Shown here: piece after piece, positions 19,806-29,369 of the stretch | Layout of the letters: every line of letters begins with the position of its first letter | Numbering within the stretch: position 1 is the stretch's first letter | IMG/VR virus record: IMGVR_UViG_3300043434_000320 | Location: 1 to 39,316 of that record | DNA length: 39,316 bases | Origin: a virus | Strand: one strand, 5' to 3' | The notes under the pieces: generated by a model | The model's database searches: none | Seen by the model: only the letters and a program-made list of their open reading frames with translations | Told to the model about the DNA's origin: nothing | Program-made: the position numbers and the translations under genes

Positions 19806-22800
19806 CTCTTACGAATCGCCGTCTTCGCTTCGCGTAGCCACGCTGTCAGCTGCACTTCCATCTCTTTGATTTCCTTGAGCTGGTCGGCGCGCTCACTGCT
19901 GTCCATCAGGTCGGCTCCATCCTTGCTGTTCAAGAACTTGCGGTATGCCCGGGTGTTCTCAAGTTGCTGCAAGGTAGAGTTGATGGCTGACTCCAGCATG
20001 AGCTCGTCAGCGTGCTCCTCAGCGTAGGTTACTGCGCGGTCAATGTCGGTCTTCATCAGCTCTTTGAGCGTGACGTTGGCCTTCATCACTTCGTCGCGGG
20101 CCTCGTAGAACTCCGTCATGCGGCGGGTGCCAACCGGGTCGTACATGTAGTTTGACAGCAGGGCCCATTTGTGCAGTGGGCGATCGGCTCGCGTTGGGTT
20201 CAGCAGAGAGTCAGTCACGGTCGTCAGCAGTGCTGCAGTCGAGCCGAAGTAGCCGCGCAGCGCGTTGTCGATCATGATCGGAGAGACCTCCACACCCACT
20301 TGGGCACGGCTGAAGTTTGCAATCGCAACAGCCATCTCGGACGTACCTTCCGTGCGGCGCATACTGGGGTCCAGCTGCTGGTGGTGGTAGCCCTCCAACG
20401 GACGGCCAGTCAAGAACGACTTGTTGGCCCATATTTCGATCAGCGGCTTGACCGCTTGCGGCACTGGAGTCACGCGGCCCACGTACTGCTCGTACATGTA
20501 GCTCAGCGCAGTGCGCACGGCTTCAAAGGCTTCCTGCTCTTCCGGCGTACCGCTGCGGCGCATGTACTCGACAACACGCTCAGGGATGACCTTGAAGATG
20601 GCGCCCAGTTCGCCCGGCACGGGAATCTTAAAGCCGCCCGGCAAAATCCAGTTGCTATCGCGGGTACGCAGGTCCATGTCTGCGTAGTCCTCGTCGTCGC
20701 CCTTACCGAGGGCGTACATCGAACTCAGCGTCGTTGCGATAATTGCGCGGCTCCAGAACAAACGACGAGCCTGTGCACGGTTGACCGACGAGCTCGAATC
20801 AATGCCGGAGGCGGCGCGGTACAGCACGTCCATACCCTGCACGTAGGCGTTGAAGAACGGAATCATGGTCGTCGCGGCGCCCACAAGCTCGCTTGCTCCA
20901 CGGCGGCGGAAGTTGATGAACTCTCGTGCGCGGGTCTGCGCCAAGAGCTGATCGTTGGTTTCCTTTAGCGTTTGCTCGTAAATGGCAGCACGAACTGCCA
21001 AATCAGATGCGCGGGTCACGCCGTCGAGCTTGTGCAGCAGTTTCTCCACTTTGCCACGGGGCTTGTACCCAAGGTCTTTGAGCAAGGACGTTGCCGGCTT
21101 GCCAGCTTGGAAGTCGTACTCGCCGGTCAGGCCCATAGCGCCGAACTCTTTGACGACCGGGTGCTGGATACCGCGCAGCTCAGCCATTGCCAGCTTGGGG
21201 AAGTTGGTCAGCGTCATACGCAGCAGAGCGCCGGGGTTCTTCACACCGGACGTCAGGATGGCACGTTGCACGTCGTCTGTTACCTGCTTGAGCGCAAAGG
21301 GCGGCAAGATAGTCACTGCTTTACGCAGGATGTTAGACGCTTCCCCGAACGCACGCATCCAACCAGCCTTTGGCGGGGTGAGGTCTTTGAACGCCATCAG
21401 GTCGTACTTGGAGGGCAGCTCCCAGTACATCATCTCGCCGTCGACGTAAGCGCCGACGGTATTGGCCAACTGCTGAGTACTGCGACCAAGGAACTTGGCT
21501 TGACCGAGGTCTTCCAAGGCGCGGAGCGTTTGCAGGGTAGCATCGCTCTTCATGGTTTGGCCGACCATCCAGCCCAGCGTGTTCAGGTAGTTATCGAACA
21601 CATTGCCCACAGGGCGGTTCAGAGAGCCAACCAGCTCCGGCAGCTTGCCCAGCTGAGCGAGGCCCTTACCGCTGATCTTCTTGACCTTGCTGAACCCAGC
21701 TGCAAAGTCGTCGATGCGGTCGAACGGCACGTAGCCTACGGACGCTTTCCAGAGCTTGCCCTGTTCGGCAGTGAGGCGCCCGACTTTGACCATGTTGTCG
21801 ATCATCGACATACGGGCCTCGTCCATGAGCTTGCTCATTTCCTGCAGGCCTTTGTCCGCCTTGTACTCGGCAACCAACTGGTCGATCTCGTTGTCCTTCA
21901 AGTGGATCAGGAACGAGGTGCCTTCGGTTTGGTTGGCTTTGCGCATTGCGTCCAGACGCACGCCTTCGAGGATACGGCTGGCAATCTGCGTGCCGCGCTC
22001 GCGGGAGTATCCGTTCTTCGCTGCCCACTTGTCGATCAGCTCATACACCTTAGCCGGGGCACGTACGCCTTCGCCTGTCTCGGCGCGCCACATCTTGGTG
22101 TCTTTGTCCTTGACCAGCGTGCCAGTCTGGAAGTATTCCAGCAGCATCTTGGAGTAGTCTTGCGCTTGGCGGTACAGGCCCATTGGGTTCACGTTGCCAA
22201 GGCTGTCGCGCACAGCGCCATCAAACTTCTCACGCAAACGATGCTCGATCGTAGCAGCGGAGTCAGCGTACTGGGTACGGAACTTGGTGGCGTAGCTCAC
22301 ACCCTCTGGCAGAGTTTTCACGCCGTCGATCAAGCGCTTCAGCCCATGCGATTGGTTGGCATCCAGCGGGCCCATCGAGTCGATCAGGGCTTCCGTACCA
22401 ACGGAGACTTGGAACTGTTTCCCAACCTGCTTCTCAGCGCCTTGGATGTCTTCCTTCGTAAGCCCCAAGATCGTATCGCCAACGCGCAGCAGCTCAGAGA
22501 GCGCGGTATCTGCCTTCGCCGGGATGCCCAGCATGTCACGAATCAGCGTGACGAACTTGTTCCACAAGGTCTGCCCTTGGTAGGGGATAGACTCCATGTA
22601 CTCTTGCATGTCTTTGTTGGTCAGAGACCAAACCAAAATCTCATGCTCGTCATTCATCGCGTTGTTGAGCCCACGGTAGATGCGTTTCTCAAACTCGGTC
22701 AGGTTGGCGTCACCTTCTTTAACCCTTGCGTTAAAGTGCGCGATCGCGGCGCTTCCTACTTTGAGCAACTCGCGGGTAGCGTCTCCGACTTTAGAGCCGG

Positions 22801-25798
22801 CAGCGGATCGGCGTTTTCCAAGCTCAATAGTGCCCAGCGTTGCGGCGTGCAGCAGCTCGTGCAGGATCGTTTCAGGAACAACCCCAGAATTTTCTCCGTT
22901 TGACGGGTGGTTCAAAATGATTTCAATAGAGCTCTTACTGCCTGCGCGCCCAGCTTCATAAATTGTGCGCCCGCGAGCCCCGCCAGTTAATGCGTAGCCT
23001 TCTTTTGTGATCTGCACTGGCTTCAGTACCGCGCCAAGTGATTGCAGCTGCTGCAGCTTGACCAATACACGCTGGGCGATCACTTTGTAGTCTGGGCGTG
23101 TAAGGTTCTCCGAGGCCCACTTTGCTGCGTCTACAAGCGACGCGCCTTCCAGCGCTTTGAGCGCTTTCTGGTCGAACGCCTCGACTACCTCTGCGGGCTC
23201 CTCTTTGACTGGCGCATTGAAGTCCAATTCCAGTTGGCGCTCGTCTTTCTTCGGCTTGGACGGCAGCTCTTCCATCTTGGTGATGGCGTCTTCCTCTTTG
23301 CGAGTAGCACGCTCTTCCAAGTAGGCCTTGGCGGTCTTGTCGTCGATCGGCTGCAGGAGCTGCTGCGGGCCACGGATGATCTTGCCGGTTTTCTTGTTGA
23401 TGCCGATGGGCTCGTAGTATGCGTCGTTCTTGCGCGGAGCAGCTTCAACCTTCTTGGGGGCTTCCTCAATGTCGCGCTCAGCCGGAGCTGCTTTCGCAGG
23501 GGCTTGCGGTTTCTTGCGTGCGCGCTCGACGGCAGCTTCAAAGGCTTTGGCAAACGCAGGGTGGCGCTCGTTGGCGCCAATGAACTCGCCTACGGCTTCT
23601 TTCTCAGGATGCGCTTTGGACTGCTGAATCTCCACAAGGCGATCCATAGCAGCGTTGAACTCGGCCAGAGTCTTGGCCTTCTCCAGCTGCTGCACTGCAG
23701 GGGTGGTCGGCTCTTCAGGCAGCGGGGCTTCTTTAACCGTACGCTCTTTGCGGGCCTTTGGCTCTTCCTTCACTGCAGCTGGCTGTGCTCCTTGAGGTGC
23801 ATCTCGTTGTCCAACAGGTTTTCCAGCAGGTACCAGTCCGCTGCTGACAGGTCCTTGAGCTCGTCCGGCGGGCTGGGTATCTGGCTTTCCGGCAGCAGGG
23901 GGTTGTACGGTGGCAGGCTCGCTAGGAACTGCCACGCTAGGCTCACTTGCTCGGGGCTCAGGTCGCTCTTGAGCGACAGAAACAGGGGCAGTCGGCGCAC
24001 TTGGGGCCTCCTTGAACGGTTTAACTTCGGGTGCGGTCAGTTCCCGCAAGATCAATGCGCGGGCACCTCGGCCTTGGGTAAGGCTCGGGTCCTTTGCAAT
24101 CATGTCGGCGATCTCAGCGCGGGTCTTACCAACCACATTCTGCTCCAGCCACTGCTTGGAGGTGCGCATTGGCAGCCCGATGTCCATCAGGTTCTGCATG
24201 GTGATCTCGCCGGCGCGGCCACGCAAAGGCAGCTTGTACTGGTACGGGCCAGTACGCTTGTAGGGTGGCACAGGGGTAGGCTGCGTTGGCTTCGCAGCTT
24301 CGGTCGGCTCAGTCTTTTGCGGGCCTTCAAACCTGCCGCCGAGTTCTTCAGCGGGGAAAAGTTCACCTTGCGTGCGGGCTTTCACCTCGTCAGACTGCGC
24401 CATGAGCTCCGGGGCATTGGCCAGTGCAGGGAACCTTTCACGGGCTCGCTCGTCTTGACGCGCCTGCTCGGCATCTTGCGCTTTCTGGGCCTGCTTCTCA
24501 GCAAAGTCCATCTCAAGGTAGCTCTTGATTTGCTCGGACAGGTCGGCGATTCGCTGCGTGGTTTCGGGGGTTTGCTCAGCGGCTTTCAGGCGCTCGCGCT
24601 CAAGGAACAGGTCCTCGACCTCACGTTGGTAGTCCAAGCCCAAGTCTTGCTGGGTTGGCGCCGCTTGGGGCACTGCGGGCGCAGGCTGGGTAGCTGCGGG
24701 TTCCTCTTGCTTGGGGGCTTGTCCCACACCCATCTCTTCTGGGGTGAACAGTTCGCCTTGGGCTGGCGCTTCAGGAGCTGGCGCCTCGGGCGGCGTCATA
24801 GTAGCTTGCTCCCGACGTTGGGCTTCAAGCTTTGCACGGGCACCGCTGCGGTCAACCACGTTACCCGCTCCGCCCAACGGGCCGCCAATCAGGGCAGCTT
24901 GGTATGCAGACTCGCCGTATTCTTTCAGGGCGTCTTCGGAGGTCAGATCGAGGCCAGCCTGTGCACGCTCAATAACCTGCTGGGCGACTTCAACCGGGAT
25001 CTCCGTCATGCCTCGGGCGGCGCCACGGGCTACGGTGCCAGACAGGGAACGCTCCGCAGCTTTGACCAATTCTTTCTGCGCCTTGGCAGTGGACAGGACT
25101 GCATCGTCTGCGATGCCCAGCACGCCCTTGACTACCCGCTTACCCAGTGTGAATGCTGTACCGGCCCCCTCAATAGCGGCCTGCCCGGCAGCCGCCATAC
25201 CGGCTTTTGTACGGTCGATGCTGACGTCTTCCCCACGCTCCATCTGCTCGGCAGCTTGACGTTCGACGTTAGAGCCAAAGAACTGCGGAAGGAGCGTAGC
25301 GCCAGCGCCCAAGGCGCCACCAATCACGGTGCCGGCACCGGGCATAACGGCAGAGCCAGCCATAGCGCCCAGACGCGCGCCAGCGGCCATGGTACCTAGC
25401 TGAGCGCCCTGCCCAGCAAGAGCACGGGGGATTTGAGAAACGGCTTCGCCTGCTGCAGATAGCAGGCCTTTGTCTTCGTAGGCTTTCTTGACCGCCTCGA
25501 ACGAGGGGCCTTCGCCAGCAGCTTCGGAGATAGCTTGGCCGCGCGCGACGCCGCGTTGTGCAGCTTCTTCAGGGCTTCCTACCAGCGCCTGCAGGCCTGT
25601 AAGCGTAGAGGAGCCTAACTGCTTGGCGCCTCGTACGAACTCACTGCCAATAGTGGACTGCTTTGGTGCCTGCGGCAGCTGCCCGGCTTCGGGGTACTGC
25701 GCTAAGACCGCTTGCGCTACCTCCGCATCACTTGCCCCGTCTGGGCCCTCAATCTGGTAGGTTTGTCCGTTCGGTGCTGTGATGCGGTAGAGTGGCAT
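19799..25798 (-). CDS. Giant polyvalent virion protein with HExxH metallopeptidase motif and LPD38-like C-terminus, 1999 aa
   Basis: The N-terminus (MPLYRITAPNGQTYQIEGPD, then GASDAEVAQAVL) is a short domain common at the start of such phage proteins. A Gly/Ala-rich hydrophobic stretch at about 128-175 could enter a membrane. A long Glu/Pro/Ala/Gln-rich linker spans about 320-900. Next comes ILHELLHAATLG with His980, Glu981 and His984 of a zinc metallopeptidase, followed by NDEHEILVWSL. The last 600 residues (PPFALKQVTDDVQRAIL, ASDLAVRAAIYEQTL, FINFRRRGA, MIPFFNAYVQG) match the large polyvalent protein associated domain 38. Such proteins are packed in the capsid and probably ejected with the DNA. 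It is the last gene of the leftward operon. Confidence 0.85.
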   Translation of the reverse strand: MPLYRITAPNGQTYQIEGPDGASDAEVAQAVLAQYPEAGQLPQAPKQSTIGSEFVRGAKQLGSSTLTGLQALVGSPEEAAQRGVARGQAISEAAGEGPSFEAVKKAYEDKGLLSAAGEAVSQIPRALAGQGAQLGTMAAGARLGAMAGSAVMPGAGTVIGGALGAGATLLPQFFGSNVERQAAEQMERGEDVSIDRTKAGMAAAGQAAIEGAGTAFTLGKRVVKGVLGIADDAVLSTAKAQKELVKAAERSLSGTVARGAARGMTEIPVEVAQQVIERAQAGLDLTSEDALKEYGESAYQAALIGGPLGGAGNVVDRSGARAKLEAQRREQATMTPPEAPAPEAPAQGELFTPEEMGVGQAPKQEEPAATQPAPAVPQAAPTQQDLGLDYQREVEDLFLERERLKAAEQTPETTQRIADLSEQIKSYLEMDFAEKQAQKAQDAEQARQDERARERFPALANAPELMAQSDEVKARTQGELFPAEELGGRFEGPQKTEPTEAAKPTQPTPVPPYKRTGPYQYKLPLRGRAGEITMQNLMDIGLPMRTSKQWLEQNVVGKTRAEIADMIAKDPSLTQGRGARALILRELTAPEVKPFKEAPSAPTAPVSVAQERPEPRASEPSVAVPSEPATVQPPAAGKPDTQPAGRAQGPVSSGLVPAGKPVGQRDAPQGAQPAAVKEEPKARKERTVKEAPLPEEPTTPAVQQLEKAKTLAEFNAAMDRLVEIQQSKAHPEKEAVGEFIGANERHPAFAKAFEAAVERARKKPQAPAKAAPAERDIEEAPKKVEAAPRKNDAYYEPIGINKKTGKIIRGPQQLLQPIDDKTAKAYLEERATRKEEDAITKMEELPSKPKKDERQLELDFNAPVKEEPAEVVEAFDQKALKALEGASLVDAAKWASENLTRPDYKVIAQRVLVKLQQLQSLGAVLKPVQITKEGYALTGGARGRTIYEAGRAGSKSSIEIILNHPSNGENSGVVPETILHELLHAATLGTIELGKRRSAAGSKVGDATRELLKVGSAAIAHFNARVKEGDANLTEFEKRIYRGLNNAMNDEHEILVWSLTNKDMQEYMESIPYQGQTLWNKFVTLIRDMLGIPAKADTALSELLRVGDTILGLTKEDIQGAEKQVGKQFQVSVGTEALIDSMGPLDANQSHGLKRLIDGVKTLPEGVSYATKFRTQYADSAATIEHRLREKFDGAVRDSLGNVNPMGLYRQAQDYSKMLLEYFQTGTLVKDKDTKMWRAETGEGVRAPAKVYELIDKWAAKNGYSRERGTQIASRILEGVRLDAMRKANQTEGTSFLIHLKDNEIDQLVAEYKADKGLQEMSKLMDEARMSMIDNMVKVGRLTAEQGKLWKASVGYVPFDRIDDFAAGFSKVKKISGKGLAQLGKLPELVGSLNRPVGNVFDNYLNTLGWMVGQTMKSDATLQTLRALEDLGQAKFLGRSTQQLANTVGAYVDGEMMYWELPSKYDLMAFKDLTPPKAGWMRAFGEASNILRKAVTILPPFALKQVTDDVQRAILTSGVKNPGALLRMTLTNFPKLAMAELRGIQHPVVKEFGAMGLTGEYDFQAGKPATSLLKDLGYKPRGKVEKLLHKLDGVTRASDLAVRAAIYEQTLKETNDQLLAQTRAREFINFRRRGASELVGAATTMIPFFNAYVQGMDVLYRAASGIDSSSSVNRAQARRLFWSRAIIATTLSSMYALGKGDDEDYADMDLRTRDSNWILPGGFKIPVPGELGAIFKVIPERVVEYMRRSGTPEEQEAFEAVRTALSYMYEQYVGRVTPVPQAVKPLIEIWANKSFLTGRPLEGYHHQQLDPSMRRTEGTSEMAVAIANFSRAQVGVEVSPIMIDNALRGYFGSTAALLTTVTDSLLNPTRADRPLHKWALLSNYMYDPVGTRRMTEFYEARDEVMKANVTLKELMKTDIDRAVTYAEEHADELMLESAINSTLQQLENTRAYRKFLNSKDGADLMDSSERADQLKEIKEMEVQLTAWLREAKTAIRKSH

Positions 25799-25806
25799 GA
25801 TGGTCT

Positions 25807-27444
25807 CTATTTAACGACTGAAGCTTTCCCCCAGCCTGACATGGTTCCGCCGGGGCCTGATGCGCCGGGGGCTCCCGCCATTGTAGTCCCGCCAGCGGCC
25901 TTCATCAACAGCTCGACTTGTTGGTTCACCAACCGCTGCCGCAAGCCGGGGTCCTTCATCGACTGCGCCATCAGAGCGGGGTTGCCCTTCAGCTCGTTGG
26001 CCACGTTGTCGATTGCTTTGTTCACGATCTCGGCTTTTTGCGAGGGGGTCAGTACGTTAAGCTTCTGGTCGGCATTGATCCGTGCCGTCGCCATGTGGGT
26101 GGCGTTTGACAACATGCTGTTAACCGCCTGCTGGTCAACTTGGTAAATGTTGGCCAAATTCTGGGCCTTAGCGCGAATGTTCTGGCCGAACTGCTCTGTG
26201 CCAGTCTTGAACAAGTCGCTGCGCTTACCAAACAGATCGCGGGCACCGGTTTGTTCGTCCTTCTCCGTGTCGGCACGAAGCGCGTTCATCTTGGCTTGGA
26301 AGTTCAGCTCATCAGCACGCTTGGCTTCGCGGTTCTGAGTGTATGCAGGGCCGAGTCCGGACAGGCCCTTATATTGACCAGCTTGGCCAAACACACGAAT
26401 CAGATCATCCAGACCGCTAGGGCGCGACTTGGCGTACTGGGCTTCCAGATCAGAAATGCGTTTCTGCTGGCCTTCGTACATCCTGCGCTGAGCTTCTTCA
26501 CTAGCAACACCGGGCAGCATCTTGTTGGACTGCGCTACGGCCTCTTCTGGAGTAGGTGCAGTACTGGGAAGCCCACGGATCGCCTGCAAAGCTTCGGCTT
26601 GCATTGGACTCGTTTGGGAGCGACCAGCAGGCAATGCACCGGGCAAACCGGCTTGAGGGGCTGCTTGAGGAGCAGGAGCTCCTGCTCCTTGGCCCTGCAT
26701 AGTCTCGGGTTTATCCATAGCCGGTTTGAACGGCGTTGCGCGACGGCCTTCATTGGAATAGCTGGCCTGCGGGGGCACATCCATAGCGGCCTTGTCAGAA
26801 CTGTACGTCAGGGCCTTGGCAATACCTTCTCGCAGCGCAGCTTGGTTTGCAGCAAGGTCTCTCCAGCCTTTGCCAGAATCGGCAACGCGGACCACGGCGT
26901 CGGGGTTCTCCATTTGCACTTGCGCGGCTTCCTGCTGGGACGTACCGGCGGGCATCTCAATCACTTGCTTGGCGTCCTCAGCCTCACGATTCTTTCGGTT
27001 CATCCGGTCGTACGGAGTCTCGTACGCTTTGCCGCCTTCCGCAAACGCCACAATGCCACCGCCGTTGAAACCAAACTGCACGGGCAGGCGGGCCAAACCG
27101 CCGCTAGCGGCCATGAACGCTTCGGGCTGGGCTTCGGGTTGCGGAGCATCTTCTGGCACAGGCATGGAGCCCATGGGAGGCATACCACCCGCCGACTGCT
27201 GCTTCATCTGTTGCTGCAGAGCCATCAGACCGGCTTTTTGCTCGATCTGCTCTTTGACACTGGGCTGTTCACCCTGCGCGGCGCCTTGCATGTTGGCCAG
27301 CTTTTGCTGGGTAGCCATCTTCTCCTGCATAACACCTGCTGCTACCCATGGGGGGATCATGTCCGGATTGAACCCATTGGCGTACTTCTGCAGCTCAGAG
27401 ATCGGCAGATCGTTGGCTACTGCCTGTGCTTTGACGAGATTCAT
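25807..27444 (-). CDS. Virion-associated protein with Gly-rich GGIVAF motif, 545 aa
   Basis: The protein has a helical N-terminus (DLPISELQKYANGFNPDMIP), a Met/Gln/Pro-rich linker, the motif FGFNGGGIVAFAEGGK, a second Ala/Gln/Pro-rich linker, and a long helical C-terminal half (EAQRRMYEGQQKRISDLEAQ, KRADELNFQAKMNALRADTE). The GGIVAFAEGG motif recurs in large, poorly characterised virion proteins of marine and freshwater phages. A related motif (HGGIANLAKGG) is found in the next upstream protein. It lies between two large virion genes with only 3-8 nt gaps, so it is probably an internal or tail-associated component. Its exact place in the virion is unknown. Confidence 0.75.
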   Translation of the reverse strand: MNLVKAQAVANDLPISELQKYANGFNPDMIPPWVAAGVMQEKMATQQKLANMQGAAQGEQPSVKEQIEQKAGLMALQQQMKQQSAGGMPPMGSMPVPEDAPQPEAQPEAFMAASGGLARLPVQFGFNGGGIVAFAEGGKAYETPYDRMNRKNREAEDAKQVIEMPAGTSQQEAAQVQMENPDAVVRVADSGKGWRDLAANQAALREGIAKALTYSSDKAAMDVPPQASYSNEGRRATPFKPAMDKPETMQGQGAGAPAPQAAPQAGLPGALPAGRSQTSPMQAEALQAIRGLPSTAPTPEEAVAQSNKMLPGVASEEAQRRMYEGQQKRISDLEAQYAKSRPSGLDDLIRVFGQAGQYKGLSGLGPAYTQNREAKRADELNFQAKMNALRADTEKDEQTGARDLFGKRSDLFKTGTEQFGQNIRAKAQNLANIYQVDQQAVNSMLSNATHMATARINADQKLNVLTPSQKAEIVNKAIDNVANELKGNPALMAQSMKDPGLRQRLVNQQVELLMKAAGGTTMAGAPGASGPGGTMSGWGKASVVK

Positions 27445-27447
27445 GTA

Positions 27448-29358
27448 TTAGCCCCCAGTTTGGCCAAGGTTAGCCAGTGTTTGATACAGCCCCGCAAGGC
27501 CCGAGATGTCACTTTGCAATTTTTGCAAGGTAGTCTGGTCAATGCTTGTCGTTTCAGACTTAATTGGCAGGTTTTTGAGCAGGTCGAGCTGGTACTGGGG
27601 CATCTTGTATGCCCAATCGCGTTGCTCTTCAAACGCTGCTTTGTCTGCTGCGATACCTTCTTGCTCGATGCCGCGCTGCTGTGCGCCGAGATCGGCCAAG
27701 TCTTTAAGGACGCCACGACTAAAGTCTGCAGCTCCTTTACGTGCAGTTTCTTCAGTATTGAACTGGCCCATCGCTTTGTCGTACGCAGTGGCGTAACCCT
27801 CAGCCAGCATCTTGTTTTGCTTGTCCATCAGGTTACGGTTGAGCTCAGACTCCATGATGGCCTGACGACCACCGCCGTACGCACCCGCCTTGGTCAAACG
27901 ACTAGCGTCTGCCAAACGAGAAATCTGGGCTTCACGACGGGCTTCGTCCAGAGATGGTTGCAGTGCTGCGCTCAGGTACGGGTTCATGTACTGATTGGCG
28001 GCAGCGGTGTTGAACGTGCCGGGGGTAAACCCAGCCTGCGCCAGCTCGCTGGTGCCGGCGAACGCTTGATTCTGCAGGTTTGAGGGGCCAGCCGTCAGTG
28101 GGCCGGTGTAGGCTTGGAACGGTTGATTCGCCAGCGCAGCGCCTTGACCGAGCGCGTTCGTGACGTAGTCACCGACCCATGGGGACAGAGTGGAGGTTTT
28201 GGAGGTGTCGGGGGCGATCCCAGCTGCGGTTGCGGTATTGCCTGTCGCGGTGTTGGAAGTCACAGAGCTACCGGTTTGTCCGGAAAACCCTTTAACAGCG
28301 CCGCCAGCAGCGTAGGCTTGAGCCAGACCACCCGGCATGAACTTGTCCGGGTTGATGCGTTTACCCTGCTTTTCGCTTCCGGTGCGGGCCTTGCGAATAC
28401 GAGCCATCATGTCGTACAGCTTTTGGGCGCCAGCGTCAGAGTTACCGTTACCAAGGTGGGACACCACATCGGCAGGGATCACGAACTCCCCGTGACTCAG
28501 CGCAGCAGGGTCTTTGCCGTCAATAGACGTGGGGATTTTATCAGCCATGCCGTCAGTTTTACCTGACAGGTAGCGACCACCTTTTGCTAGGTTAGCGATA
28601 CCGCCGTGTGCCATAGCGTTTCCTTCAGTTGGTACAGCTGCAGGCGCAAACCCTTCAGCTGTTGGGATTTGGGGCAGACTAGCAGCTTGCTGAACGACAG
28701 CGGCTTTCTCTGCGGGCTTCAGGGCGGCCAGATTCATCTTGCCAGCCCAAGGGTTAACGTTTTCTGTGGCTTTCGGTGCAATAGCAGCCAGACCTGCGGC
28801 CTGTGTAGCAGCGGCTTCTTGAGCTGCGGTCTTTGCAGCGGCGTCGCCTTGCGCAACAAACTGCGTATCGGTGAAATACTGGCGGCCAGACTCGCCCGGA
28901 CGGCGGTTAGGGTCGTTGTACTGCACCTGCTGACGAACCATGTCCATCTTGGGTACGGGCTTGTTGTAGCCACCGGAGGCAGAGGAGTCGCTGCCAAAAG
29001 CGTTATACAACCCAACAGCGGCTGTAGCGAGCCCAGCCAAGTTGTAGTTGCCGGTTTCCGGATCGTACAAGTATTTCTTGAGAAAATTCCCGGCGGAGCT
29101 GCCCAGCTTCTTCACAAGCCCGGAAACAAACCCCGGCGCGGAGTTAGCAGCCCATTGCAGCATTTCCGCATCGCTCTTGATATCGTCACCGGACGCCACC
29201 TCGTCAAACGTGTACTTCCCCGAAAGCACGTCATTCCAGTCCTGCTCAAAAGCAGCGTCGTCAGAGCTGTAATATCCGGTATCAACGTTGTTAGATAGCT
29301 CGTCCCACGTATAGTTACCGGCCATCATGTCGGCCCAGTCTTGCTCAAAGTCATCCAT
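27448..29358 (-). CDS. Virion structural protein with FEQDW repeats and DGMADKIP motif, 636 aa
   Basis: The N-terminus holds two short repeats, DDFEQDWADMMAG and AAFEQDWNDVLSG, also found in the preceding 1283-aa protein. The middle has HGGIANLAKGGRYL, then DGMADKIPTSIDGK, LSHGEFVIPADVVSHLG and GAQKLYDMMARIRKARTG. This second set is a conserved signature of an unnamed structural family in many tailed phages. A helical C-terminal part follows (EARREAQISRLADASRL, KMLAEGYATAYDKAMGQF). ATG 29358 has AAGGGG upstream. A tail-tube or internal virion role is likely from neighbours but not shown. Confidence 0.8.
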   Translation of the reverse strand: MDDFEQDWADMMAGNYTWDELSNNVDTGYYSSDDAAFEQDWNDVLSGKYTFDEVASGDDIKSDAEMLQWAANSAPGFVSGLVKKLGSSAGNFLKKYLYDPETGNYNLAGLATAAVGLYNAFGSDSSASGGYNKPVPKMDMVRQQVQYNDPNRRPGESGRQYFTDTQFVAQGDAAAKTAAQEAAATQAAGLAAIAPKATENVNPWAGKMNLAALKPAEKAAVVQQAASLPQIPTAEGFAPAAVPTEGNAMAHGGIANLAKGGRYLSGKTDGMADKIPTSIDGKDPAALSHGEFVIPADVVSHLGNGNSDAGAQKLYDMMARIRKARTGSEKQGKRINPDKFMPGGLAQAYAAGGAVKGFSGQTGSSVTSNTATGNTATAAGIAPDTSKTSTLSPWVGDYVTNALGQGAALANQPFQAYTGPLTAGPSNLQNQAFAGTSELAQAGFTPGTFNTAAANQYMNPYLSAALQPSLDEARREAQISRLADASRLTKAGAYGGGRQAIMESELNRNLMDKQNKMLAEGYATAYDKAMGQFNTEETARKGAADFSRGVLKDLADLGAQQRGIEQEGIAADKAAFEEQRDWAYKMPQYQLDLLKNLPIKSETTSIDQTTLQKLQSDISGLAGLYQTLANLGQTGG

Positions 29359-29369
29359 CTCGATTCCCC

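Noticed and set aside
20972-22903. A 643-codon open frame on the plus strand
   Set aside because: It lies antisense to the 1999-aa virion gene, whose protein has clear family motifs (HELLH, LPD38-like). The antisense product is His/Leu/Gln-rich low-complexity text without any domain, as expected from codon bias of the opposite strand.
23042-25399. A 785-codon open frame on the plus strand
   Set aside because: Also antisense to the giant virion gene; Leu/Cys/Arg-rich with no recognisable motif and no ribosome-binding site. Treated as a shadow.
26140-28083. A 647-codon open frame on the plus strand spanning two minus-strand genes
   Set aside because: It crosses the border of two well-packed virion genes and shows no domain; a shadow of their biased codon use.
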